DNA of 5,578 nucleotides, taken from NCBI GenBank assembly GCA_946549155.1, contig CAMNQN010000211.1, forward strand, positions 1 through 5,578, written 5' to 3'. Numbering within the stretch: position 1 is the stretch's first letter; each line of letters opens with the position of its first letter. The position numbers and the translations under genes are program-made. The notes beneath the pieces were generated by a model. The model was not told the DNA's origin. It worked only from the letters and a program-made list of their open reading frames with translations, and did not search any database. This stretch comes from an uncultured Lachnospiraceae bacterium (GTDB taxonomy: Bacteria > Bacillota > Clostridia > Lachnospirales > Lachnospiraceae). Shown here piece by piece: positions 1 to 5,578 of the stretch.

Positions 1-45
1 ATCTTAGATTTTCTTGGTATCCGGAGTTATTTTCCAGATGCTTGT

Positions 46-62
46 GGCCCTGCGGGCCCGCC
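46..62 (+). repeat. Imperfect direct repeat, copy 1 (with internal hairpin)
   Basis: This copy begins with the nonamer GGCCCTGCG and continues into GGCCCGCC. The copy at 126-140 has the same nonamer followed by CCCGCC, so the two differ by a two-base indel. After a spacer, both are followed by a CCGG..TAATT/TTATT-like segment. Within copy 1, GGCCC (46-50) and GGGCC (54-58) form a five-base-pair stem around a TGC loop, and 52-61 is a perfect ten-base palindrome. No U-tract follows, so it is not a standard terminator. Its function is unknown. Confidence 0.5.
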
Positions 63-125
63 TCTTCCTGCGTCCGGGTAATTAACCAAACGCGAAAAAC
101 ATTGGCGCCTGAATAGTAATCTGGA

Positions 126-140
126 GGCCCTGCGCCCGCC
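126..140 (+). repeat. Imperfect direct repeat, copy 2
   Basis: This is the second copy of the GGCCCTGCG(GG)CCCGCC element, 80 bases downstream of copy 1. It lacks the two extra G residues, so it does not form the same tight hairpin. It lies about 130 bases before the glpK start. It could be part of a structured leader, a regulator site pair, or chance similarity in GC-rich sequence. Confidence 0.4.
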
Positions 141-270
141 CGGTTATTGATCTTTTTGGGGCGATATGATAGACTGGCTGTGATGTTTAGAACGGAGGCC
201 GGAGGATACCGGAATAGTTAAAAGGACGGCGGTTTTTACAATTTCAGAATGAGGTAAGGAGAAAAATGAT

Positions 271-1770
271 ATGAATAAGTATATTATGGCGCTGGATCAG
301 GGAACCACAAGTTCACGGTGCATTTTATTTGACAAGAAGGGAAACATCTGCAGTGTATCCCAGCGGGAGTTTGAACAGATTTTTCCTCAGCCGGGCTGGG
401 TGGAGCATGACCCCATGGATATCTGGTCCTCCCAGATGGGGGTGGCGGCGGAGGCCATGGGAAAGATCGGAGCCGGGCCGGAGAATATTGCGGCCATCGG
501 CATCACGAACCAGCGGGAAACGACGATTGTCTGGGAGAAGGATACGGGCCGTCCCATTTACAATGCGATCGTGTGGCAGTGCCGCCGTACCTCCCGGATG
601 ATTGACGAGCTGAAGACGGAGGGCTTTGATCAGGTGATCCGGAAAAAGACAGGGCTGATTCCCGACGCTTATTTTTCCGCCACAAAATTAAAATGGATTC
701 TGGATCACGTGGAGGGCTCCAGGGAGCGGGCGCGGCGGGGAGAGCTGCTGTTTGGCACAGTGGATACCTGGCTGATCTGGAATCTGACCAACCGGCAGGT
801 GCATGTGACGGATTATACCAATGCCTCCCGGACGATGTTGTTTGATATTCACAAGCTGGAGTGGGACAGGGAGATTCTGCAGAAGCTGGATATTCCGGAG
901 GAGCTGCTGCCCTCAGTGCAGCCCTCAAGCTGTATTTACGGAAGAACGAAGGAGTGCCTGATCGGGGATGACATTCCCATCGGAGGCGCGGCGGGAGACC
1001 AGCAGGCGGCGCTGTTCGGACAGTGCTGCTTTTATCCCGGAGATGTGAAAAATACATATGGTACCGGCTGTTTCCTGTTGATGAACACAGGAGAAAAGGC
1101 GGTGGAATCAAAAAACGGACTGCTGACCACCATAGCTGCCGGCACTGGGGATCAGAAGGTGCAGTATGCGTTGGAGGGAAGCGTGTTCGTGGCGGGAGCC
1201 GCCATTCAGTGGCTGCGGGATGAACTGCGGATGCTGAAAAACGCGGCTCAGTCCGAGGAATACTGCAGGGCGGTGCCGGACACCAATGGCGTGTATGTGG
1301 TGCCTGCCTTCACCGGACTGGGAGCGCCCTACTGGGATCAGTATGCCAGAGGGGCTGTGGTGGGACTTACGCGAGGAGCGGCGAAAGAGCATCTGATCCG
1401 CGCCACAGTGGAGTCTTTGGCCTACCAGACTGCCGATGTGATACGCGCTATGGAGGCGGATGCAGGAATCAGGCTGAAGCAGTTAAAGGTGGACGGCGGC
1501 GCCAGCGCGAACAATTTCCTTATGCAGTTTCAGTCTGACATTCTGGGAACGGAGGTGTGCCGTCCGGAGTGCATCGAGACTACGGCGCTGGGAGCCGCTT
1601 ATCTGGCAGGTCTGGCGGTGGGATACTGGTCCGACCGGGACGATGTGTGCCAGAACTGGGCGCTGGAATCCACCTTCTGTCCTCAGATGGAGCAGCAGCA
1701 GCGGGAGAAGCTGTGCCGGGGCTGGAAGAAAGCAGTGCGGTGTGCCTTTGACTGGGCAAGGGAGGAGTAG
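271..1770 (+). CDS. glpK: Glycerol kinase
   Basis: This cytoplasmic FGGY-family kinase transfers phosphate from ATP to glycerol, giving sn-glycerol 3-phosphate for glycolysis and lipid synthesis. At 499 residues it is full length for GlpK. The N-terminal phosphate-binding motif DQGTTSSR is at residues 9-16. The expected glycerol-contacting residues are present: Arg82-Glu83, Tyr134 and Asp243 in the AGDQQAALFGQ motif (241-251). NTYGTG (261-266) and the C-terminal DGGASANNFLMQFQ (408-421) support the nucleotide-binding fold. The start fits the family N terminus and has AAGGAG at 256-261. By alignment from memory, the histidine that HPr phosphorylates in Bacillus and Enterococcus GlpK is Cys229 here, and the E. 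coli fructose-bisphosphate loop is not evident. The gene ends six bases before an MFS gene, implying cotranscription. Other FGGY kinases are unlikely given these motifs. Confidence 0.97.
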   Translation: MNKYIMALDQGTTSSRCILFDKKGNICSVSQREFEQIFPQPGWVEHDPMDIWSSQMGVAAEAMGKIGAGPENIAAIGITNQRETTIVWEKDTGRPIYNAIVWQCRRTSRMIDELKTEGFDQVIRKKTGLIPDAYFSATKLKWILDHVEGSRERARRGELLFGTVDTWLIWNLTNRQVHVTDYTNASRTMLFDIHKLEWDREILQKLDIPEELLPSVQPSSCIYGRTKECLIGDDIPIGGAAGDQQAALFGQCCFYPGDVKNTYGTGCFLLMNTGEKAVESKNGLLTTIAAGTGDQKVQYALEGSVFVAGAAIQWLRDELRMLKNAAQSEEYCRAVPDTNGVYVVPAFTGLGAPYWDQYARGAVVGLTRGAAKEHLIRATVESLAYQTADVIRAMEADAGIRLKQLKVDGGASANNFLMQFQSDILGTEVCRPECIETTALGAAYLAGLAVGYWSDRDDVCQNWALESTFCPQMEQQQREKLCRGWKKAVRCAFDWAREE

Positions 1771-1776
1771 AACGTC

Positions 1777-2958
1777 ATGGAAAAACAGTATAATAAAACG
1801 ATAACGGCCTGTTTTGTGGGATGTATTGTGCAGGCCATCGTGAACAATTTTGTCCCATTGCTGTTTTTGACTTTTCAGAGGACCTATCAGATTCCGCTCT
1901 CACAGATTACGCTGCTGGTAACCTTCAATTTTGGTATCCAGCTTTTGGTGGATCTGCTGTCTGTGGGCTTTGTGGATCGGATCGGCTACCGGGTGTCTAT
2001 GGTTCTGGCCCACATTTTGTCGGCGGCAGGGCTGCTTTTGCTCACGGTTTTGCCTGAGCTTCTGCCGTCCCCCTTTATCGGGATTCTGACTGCGGTGATG
2101 ATTTATGCGGTTGGAGGCGGGCTTTTAGAGGTGCTGGTGAGCCCTGTTGTGGAGGCCTGTCCCTCGGATAATAAGGAGAAGGCCATGAGTATGCTGCATT
2201 CCTTCTACTGCTGGGGGCATGTGGGAGTAGTGCTGCTCTCCACCTTATTCTTTTCTGTGTTCGGTATTCATAACTGGAAGATTCTGGCGGTTATCTGGTC
2301 GCTGATTCCCCTGGGCAACGCCTTCGTATTTGCGAAGGTCCCCATTGCGAATCTGATAGAAGAGGGGGAGAAGGGGCTGCGGCTGGGAGAACTGTTTCGC
2401 ATGAAGCTGTTTTGGATTCTGCTGATTATGATGGTCTGCGCAGGAGCCAGCGAGCAGGCGGTGAGCCAGTGGGCCTCCACTTTTGCGGAGAAGGGACTGG
2501 GCATCTCCAAGACTGCCGGAGATCTGGCAGGGCCGATGGCCTTCGCGATTCTCATGGGCGCTTCCAGGGCCTTTTACGGAAAGTACGGAGACCGCATCCA
2601 TCTGGATCATTTTATGATTTACAGCAGCGTTCTGTGTATTCTGTCCTATTTAGGCATTTCCCTGCTGCCGTTTCCGGGCTTAAGCCTGGTGTGCTGCGCC
2701 ATCTGCGGCCTTTCTGTGGGGATTATGTGGCCGGGAACCTTCAGCAAGGCAGCCGCGGCTTTTCCCAGGGGAGGTACGGCTCTGTTTGCTCTGCTGGCAT
2801 TGGGCGGCGACCTGGGCTGCTCCGGCGGTCCGACCATGGTGGGCATCGTATCCAGCGCGCTGGGGGATAACCTGAAAATGGGAATCCTGGCAGGAGTGAT
2901 GTTCCCCCTGCTGCTTTTAAGCGGAATTCTGCTTTGCCGCCGCTTTTCTTTTTCTTAA
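1777..2958 (+). CDS. MFS transporter, FucP-like, substrate unknown
   Basis: This is an integral inner-membrane carrier of the major facilitator superfamily, 393 residues, with about twelve hydrophobic helices. They lie near residues 10-32, 44-66, 72-94, 98-120, 142-164, 167-187, 209-230, 248-268, 278-298, 300-322, 332-355 and 366-387. The loop between helices 2 and 3 carries a motif-A-like GFVDRIGYR (64-72), and the matching loop after helix 8 reads YGKYGDR (267-273). A charged central loop, about 191-208, separates the halves. The segment around 318-352 (MWPGTFS, then GGTALFALLALGGDLG) resembles fucose-permease-type MFS proteins, as I recall them. The Shine-Dalgarno GGAGGAG (1761-1767) lies inside the end of glpK and abuts its stop codon, so translation is probably coupled. 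Context suggests uptake of glycerol, a polyol or a glycerol-yielding compound, but the sequence does not establish the substrate. Confidence 0.88.
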   Translation: MEKQYNKTITACFVGCIVQAIVNNFVPLLFLTFQRTYQIPLSQITLLVTFNFGIQLLVDLLSVGFVDRIGYRVSMVLAHILSAAGLLLLTVLPELLPSPFIGILTAVMIYAVGGGLLEVLVSPVVEACPSDNKEKAMSMLHSFYCWGHVGVVLLSTLFFSVFGIHNWKILAVIWSLIPLGNAFVFAKVPIANLIEEGEKGLRLGELFRMKLFWILLIMMVCAGASEQAVSQWASTFAEKGLGISKTAGDLAGPMAFAILMGASRAFYGKYGDRIHLDHFMIYSSVLCILSYLGISLLPFPGLSLVCCAICGLSVGIMWPGTFSKAAAAFPRGGTALFALLALGGDLGCSGGPTMVGIVSSALGDNLKMGILAGVMFPLLLLSGILLCRRFSFS

Positions 2959-2990
2959 GAAGAAATCTATAAAGATTATTTTAAAAAATA

Positions 2991-3019
2991 TTGCAAAAAA
3001 AATACAATTTTGTTAAAAT
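2991..3019 (+). promoter_or_regulatory. Sigma-A-type promoter for the comEA-like/two-component operon
   Basis: A -35 element TTGCAA (2991-2996) is separated by exactly 17 bases from a -10 TAAAAT (3014-3019). A TG dinucleotide at 3011-3012 gives an extended -10 (TGTTAAAAT). The flanks are strongly AT-rich, with A-tracts upstream like an UP element. Transcription would start near 3026, leaving a leader of about 40 bases before the ATG at 3067. This is the strongest promoter match in the window and separates the glpK-MFS unit from the following operon. Confidence 0.75.
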
Positions 3020-3041
3020 AAATAATTGCATAACAGGGGAA

Positions 3042-3060
3042 CCGCGGCAGGAGGCTGCGG
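3042..3060 (+). promoter_or_regulatory. Hairpin with the Shine-Dalgarno in its loop
   Basis: CCGCGGC (3042-3048) pairs with GCTGCGG (3054-3060) as seven base pairs, one of them a G-U wobble, around the five-base loop AGGAG (3049-3053). That loop is the core of the only good Shine-Dalgarno for the gene starting at 3067. From the loop to the ATG is 13 bases, long for an unstructured site. A GGAAGG at 3059-3064 is only two bases from the ATG, too close to act. The hairpin may tune initiation, or it may be tolerated because the loop stays accessible. Confidence 0.6.
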
Positions 3061-3066
3061 AAGGCT

Positions 3067-3786
3067 ATGCAGATAAAACATAAGTTAAAACAGACAGGAA
3101 AAAATAACAGCAGGATTGTATTTTTATTACTGATGAGTTTGAGTCTCTGCGGATGCGCCGGGAAGCCGGATTTGAGAATGGACGGATTTTGTGCGGAGGA
3201 GTCAGAGACAGGCTCGCCGGAGGGAACTGCTTCCCTGCAGGACGGTGCGGCCGAACTGTCAAAGAAAGAGGCTTCGCCGGGAGAAGATACGGCGGAGACG
3301 GAAAAGGCGATTCTGGTCTTTGTCTGCGGGGCAGTGGAGAATGCCGGGGTATACAGCCTTAAGGCGGGCAGCCGTCTTTATGAAGCGGTGGAGGCGGCGG
3401 GCGGTTTTCGGGCGGATGCGGACCGGGACTGGCTGAATCTGGCAGATACGCTTCAGGACGGGCAGAAGCTTCGCGTTTATACGATGGAGGAGACTGCGGC
3501 GCTGTGGAAGCAAGAGGGCCAGGCTCAGGGCGTGAATGCGGAGGATTCCGGCGGTGCGTCGGATCATTCGGGAACCGGTGCTTCTGATAGTTCCGGAAAA
3601 GTAAATTTAAATACAGCCACCCGGGAACAGCTGATGACGCTGCCGGGGATTGGCGGGGCCAAGGCGGACGCGGTGATTGCGTACCGGGAAGAGTACGGAG
3701 GTTTTCAGGCGATTGAGGATATCATGAAAATCAGAGGTATAAAGGAAGCGGTATTTTCTAAAATAAAGGACAAGATTATAGTCTAA
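3067..3786 (+). CDS. ComEA-like lipoprotein with SLBB and helix-hairpin-helix domains
   Basis: This is probably a surface DNA-binding protein of the ComEA family, which binds double-stranded DNA during transformation. Of its 239 residues, the first 30 look like a lipoprotein signal: a Lys/Arg-rich start, a hydrophobic core (17-27) and a lipobox LCGC with Cys30 as the acylated residue. An acidic, low-complexity spacer (about 33-78) follows. An SLBB domain lies at about 82-139 (VCGAVENAGVYSL near 86-98). A Gly/Ser/Asp-rich linker (about 153-177) leads to the ComEA helix-hairpin-helix at 178-239, with VNLNTA (179-184), LPGIGGAKA (192-200) and a second hairpin at IRGIKE (222-227). Bacillus ComEA is anchored by a transmembrane helix instead, and an uncleaved anchor remains possible here. 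The next gene begins 11 bases after the stop, so the two are cotranscribed. comEB and comEC are not in the window. Confidence 0.85.
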   Translation: MQIKHKLKQTGKNNSRIVFLLLMSLSLCGCAGKPDLRMDGFCAEESETGSPEGTASLQDGAAELSKKEASPGEDTAETEKAILVFVCGAVENAGVYSLKAGSRLYEAVEAAGGFRADADRDWLNLADTLQDGQKLRVYTMEETAALWKQEGQAQGVNAEDSGGASDHSGTGASDSSGKVNLNTATREQLMTLPGIGGAKADAVIAYREEYGGFQAIEDIMKIRGIKEAVFSKIKDKIIV

Positions 3787-3797
3787 AGGAGTTAAGT

Positions 3798-4487
3798 ATG
3801 GGAAAAAGAGTTCTGGTAGTCGATGATGAAAAATTGATTGTGAAGGGAATCCGTTTCAGCCTGGAGCAGGATGATATGCAGGTGGACTGTGCTTACGACG
3901 GCGAAGAGGCCCTGAAAATGGCCAGAGAGAACGAGTATGATATTATCCTTCTGGATCTGATGCTGCCAAAGGTGGACGGTCTTTCAGTATGCCAGCAGAT
4001 CCGGGAGTTTTCCGATGTTCCCATCGTCATGCTCACCGCTAAGGGAGATGATATGGATAAGATCATGGGACTGGAGTACGGCGCCGACGATTATATTACG
4101 AAGCCCTTCAATATCCTGGAGGTGAAGGCCCGTCTGAAGGCCATTATCCGCCGTACCGCGCAGAAGGCTGCTCCGGAGTCCAAAGGAAAAGTGGTTCAGG
4201 TAGGCGACCTGGTGCTGGAGTGCGAGGGGCGCAGGGTCAGCATCGGAGGAAAGGAAATCAACCTCACAGCCAAGGAATTTGACGTACTGGAGCTTTTGGT
4301 ATTTAACCCCAACAAGGTGTACAGCCGCGAGAATCTTCTGAATATCGTCTGGGGTTATGAGTATCCCGGTGATGTGCGGACCGTGGATGTGCATATCCGA
4401 CGGCTGAGAGAGAAGATCGAGGAGAATCCCAGCGAACCCAAGTATGTGCATACGAAGTGGGGAGTGGGGTATTATTTTCAGCATTAA
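3798..4487 (+). CDS. Two-component response regulator, OmpR/PhoB family
   Basis: This cytoplasmic DNA-binding regulator is activated by phosphorylation from a sensor kinase. Of 229 residues, the receiver domain spans about 3-118. It has the acidic pair Asp9-Asp10, the phospho-acceptor Asp53 in LLDLMLP, Thr80 in MLTAK and the conserved Lys102 in TKPF. A short linker (about 120-130) leads to a winged-helix domain at about 131-228. This has LTAKEFDVLELL in the first helices, a recognition helix around RTVDVHIRRLR (194-204), and the wing ending GVGYYF. All catalytic positions are intact. The Shine-Dalgarno AAAGGAG (3785-3791) overlaps the end of the comEA-like stop codon, giving tight coupling with that gene. 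The obvious partner is the histidine kinase starting at 4641. The target genes cannot be read from this window. Confidence 0.95.
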   Translation: MGKRVLVVDDEKLIVKGIRFSLEQDDMQVDCAYDGEEALKMARENEYDIILLDLMLPKVDGLSVCQQIREFSDVPIVMLTAKGDDMDKIMGLEYGADDYITKPFNILEVKARLKAIIRRTAQKAAPESKGKVVQVGDLVLECEGRRVSIGGKEINLTAKEFDVLELLVFNPNKVYSRENLLNIVWGYEYPGDVRTVDVHIRRLREKIEENPSEPKYVHTKWGVGYYFQH

Positions 4488-4640
4488 CAGGGGGCAGCCT
4501 TGAAGCCTTTCGGGGAGGAGAGGACGCCGGAAGAGGATCGGATGCAGGAGGCGTTGTCTGGAGTGAGGAGAAAGGATTCCACGACAGCGCCTTTGTTTCT
4601 GTGAACGGAGTGAACAGTCAATTTGGAAGGAAAGAAGCGA
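4488..4640 (+). other. 153-base purine-rich gap between regulator and kinase
   Basis: This gap is unusually long for an adjacent regulator-kinase pair. It is purine-rich. It has no T-tract terminator and no convincing promoter. The regulator's reading frame stays open for 38 codons beyond its TAA, until TGA at 4602-4604, and includes TTG (4500) and ATG (4542) codons. The peptide is charged and resembles nothing I recognise. ACGCC (4524-4528) and GGCGT (4550-4554) could form a weak stem, and GTGAAC is repeated at 4601 and 4610. The kinase Shine-Dalgarno, within GGAAGGAAAG (4625-4634), ends the gap. Confidence 0.5.
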
Positions 4641-5578
4641 ATGACGATTTCCAGTATTAAGACAAAAGTAAAGCGATACGCGAAGAGTATGCGGATGCGC
4701 CTGTTTGTCATCCTGCTTTTTGTGGGTATCGTTCCCATTAATCTTTTAAAATACGGAATTCTGGAAAATTATGAAAAGCAGACGGTGAGACAGCGGGCCT
4801 CCATGATCCGGAGCCAGTGCGGAATGATCGCGGAGCAGCTGGCGGAGGCAGAGTACCTGATGGGAAAGCGCTCGGAGCTGATCGAGACAGAGCTGGCGCA
4901 GCTGGGCAGCCTGTACAATGGCCGTGTTGTGATTGTAAACAGCAATTTCCGTATTATCCGGGATACCTACGGTATCGATGAGGACAAGCTGATCGTGGCT
5001 GAGGAGGTGGTGGAGTGCTTTCTGGGGGATGAGACGGACAATTATAACCGGTCCGACGAATTTCTGGAGGTGACTGCACCCATTACGGATGACATTACCC
5101 GGGAGGTGGTGGGGGTCATGATTATCAGCGTTCCCACCATGGACATCCGGGAGGCCAGGGATTCCCTCAGCGGTACGGTTCTGATTTTGCAGACGGTGCT
5201 GACGCTGATGGTACTGGCCATGGCTTTTTACGCGGCGGGACTTCTGGTGAAGCCCTTTGGCAAGGTGACGGCCTCCCTGGAGGAGATGCGGGGAAGCTTT
5301 CTGGAGGAGGATATTTCCATTCCCGATTACACGGAGACGAAGCTGCTCTCGGAGGCCTATAACCGGATGCTGCAGCGAATGAAGGTGCAGGAGGATTCCC
5401 GGCAGGAGTTTGTTTCCAACGTATCTCACGAGCTGAAAACACCGCTGACCTCCATGAAGGTGCTGGCGGATTCCCTGCTGGCCCAGGAGGACGCGCCCAG
5501 GGAGCTCTATCAGGAGTTTATGGGGGATATTGCCGAGGAGATCGAGCGGGAGAATAAGATCATCACGGACCTTCTGTC
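4641..5578 (+). CDS. Membrane sensor histidine kinase (3' truncated by window end)
   Basis: This is the sensor partner of the preceding response regulator. It would autophosphorylate on a histidine and pass the phosphate to Asp53 of the regulator. Of 312 visible residues, a basic N terminus is followed by transmembrane helix 1 (about 19-36). Next is an extracytoplasmic domain (about 40-177) with a Cache/PAS-like strand pattern around GRVVIVNSNFRII (94-106). Transmembrane helix 2 (about 179-201), a HAMP linker (about 202-250) and the HisKA dimerisation helix follow. The H-box FVSNVSHELKTPLTS (257-271) is canonical, with phospho-acceptor His263. The ATPase domain lies beyond the window, so the reading frame is cut, not broken. 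The ATG at 4641 has GGAAGGAAAG just upstream, and an in-frame TGA at 4611 limits any longer start. The long opposite-strand frame here is a shadow. Confidence 0.93.
   Translation, partial: MTISSIKTKVKRYAKSMRMRLFVILLFVGIVPINLLKYGILENYEKQTVRQRASMIRSQCGMIAEQLAEAEYLMGKRSELIETELAQLGSLYNGRVVIVNSNFRIIRDTYGIDEDKLIVAEEVVECFLGDETDNYNRSDEFLEVTAPITDDITREVVGVMIISVPTMDIREARDSLSGTVLILQTVLTLMVLAMAFYAAGLLVKPFGKVTASLEEMRGSFLEEDISIPDYTETKLLSEAYNRMLQRMKVQEDSRQEFVSNVSHELKTPLTSMKVLADSLLAQEDAPRELYQEFMGDIAEEIERENKIITDLL

Larger units (their letters stand above)
1..270. other. Non-coding leader upstream of glpK
   Basis: I find no credible gene here on either strand. The stretch mixes GC-rich blocks (around 46-62 and 126-143) with AT-rich segments. 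It holds a short imperfect direct repeat, a perfect GGCCC/GGGCC hairpin at 46-58, an inverted pair CCAGAT (34-39) / ATCTGG (119-124), and a CCGG...CCGG mini-hairpin at 199-212. A -10-like TATGAT lies at 165-170 and a TACAAT at 237-242, but neither has a good -35 at the right distance, so I do not call a promoter. I saw no T-tract terminator and no match to a catabolite-response element. The glpK Shine-Dalgarno, AAGGAG at 256-261, closes the region nine bases before the ATG. Confidence 0.6.

Noticed and set aside
46..61. GC-rich hairpin as a rho-independent terminator of an upstream gene
   Set aside because: The stem is only five base pairs and no run of T follows it.
78..105. Possible catabolite-response (cre) site near AAACGCGAAAAACA
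   Set aside because: The central CG and flanking half-sites do not match the CcpA consensus spacing or symmetry.
147..170. TTGATC ... TATGAT as a glpK promoter
   Set aside because: The spacing is 12 bases where about 17 is needed, and no better -35 lies at the right distance from TATGAT.
266..274. Two-codon mini-frame ATG-ATA-TGA overlapping the glpK start
   Set aside because: Its ATG is only four bases from the Shine-Dalgarno core, too close for efficient initiation. The glpK ATG at 271 has proper spacing. Probably coincidental.
503..1111. 202-residue open frame on the minus strand inside glpK
   Set aside because: It is antisense to a fully supported glycerol kinase. Its translation is rich in Pro, Ser and Arg, as expected from an antisense shadow of GC-rich coding sequence, and it has no recognisable domain.
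2412..2870. 152-residue open frame on the plus strand in another phase of the MFS gene
   Set aside because: It lies within the MFS gene, its translation is Gly/Arg/Ser-rich without membrane helices, and it has no independent ribosome-binding evidence.
3984..4484. 166-residue open frame on the minus strand inside the response regulator
   Set aside because: It overlaps an intact receiver and winged-helix gene and has no recognisable motif.
4746..5429. 227-residue open frame on the minus strand inside the histidine kinase gene
   Set aside because: It is antisense to a gene with clear HAMP and H-box motifs. Its His/Leu/Gln-rich low-complexity translation is typical of a shadow frame.

Overview
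The window looks like a chromosomal segment of an anaerobic Firmicute, most likely class Clostridia and probably Lachnospiraceae. The evidence is moderately GC-rich coding sequence, purine-rich Shine-Dalgarno sites (AAGGAG/GGAGG) before every gene, short AT-rich promoter patches, and protein sequences resembling those of gut clostridia. That assignment is inferred from sequence style; no database was searched. All five genes are on the + strand. Nothing suggests a phage, transposon, CRISPR array, tRNA or rRNA.

Layout. Positions 1-270 are a non-coding leader with GC-rich imperfect repeats and small hairpins. Next is a two-gene unit: glycerol kinase (glpK, 271-1770), then six bases later a 12-helix major facilitator superfamily (MFS) transporter (1777-2958). 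An AT-rich intergenic patch (2959-3066) follows. It contains the best promoter in the window and a hairpin that presents the Shine-Dalgarno sequence of the next gene in its loop. A second unit starts there: a ComEA-like DNA-binding protein with a probable lipoprotein signal (3067-3786), an OmpR/PhoB-type response regulator (3798-4487) and, after a 153-base gap, a membrane sensor histidine kinase (4641 to the window end, truncated just after its phospho-acceptor His region).

How the genes may work together. GlpK phosphorylates glycerol to sn-glycerol 3-phosphate. The coupled MFS carrier may supply its substrate or move a related solute, since no glycerol facilitator gene is visible. The kinase and response regulator form an apparent two-component pair sharing a transcript with the ComEA-like protein. 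This raises the possibility that surface DNA handling and envelope sensing are linked, although comEB and comEC are not in the window.

Most of this is ordinary housekeeping and signalling. The points most worth a second look are the hairpin displaying the ComEA Shine-Dalgarno, the lipoprotein-type ComEA in a two-component operon, and the apparent loss in GlpK of the histidine that HPr phosphorylates in other Firmicutes. I found no clear evidence of a wholly new system.
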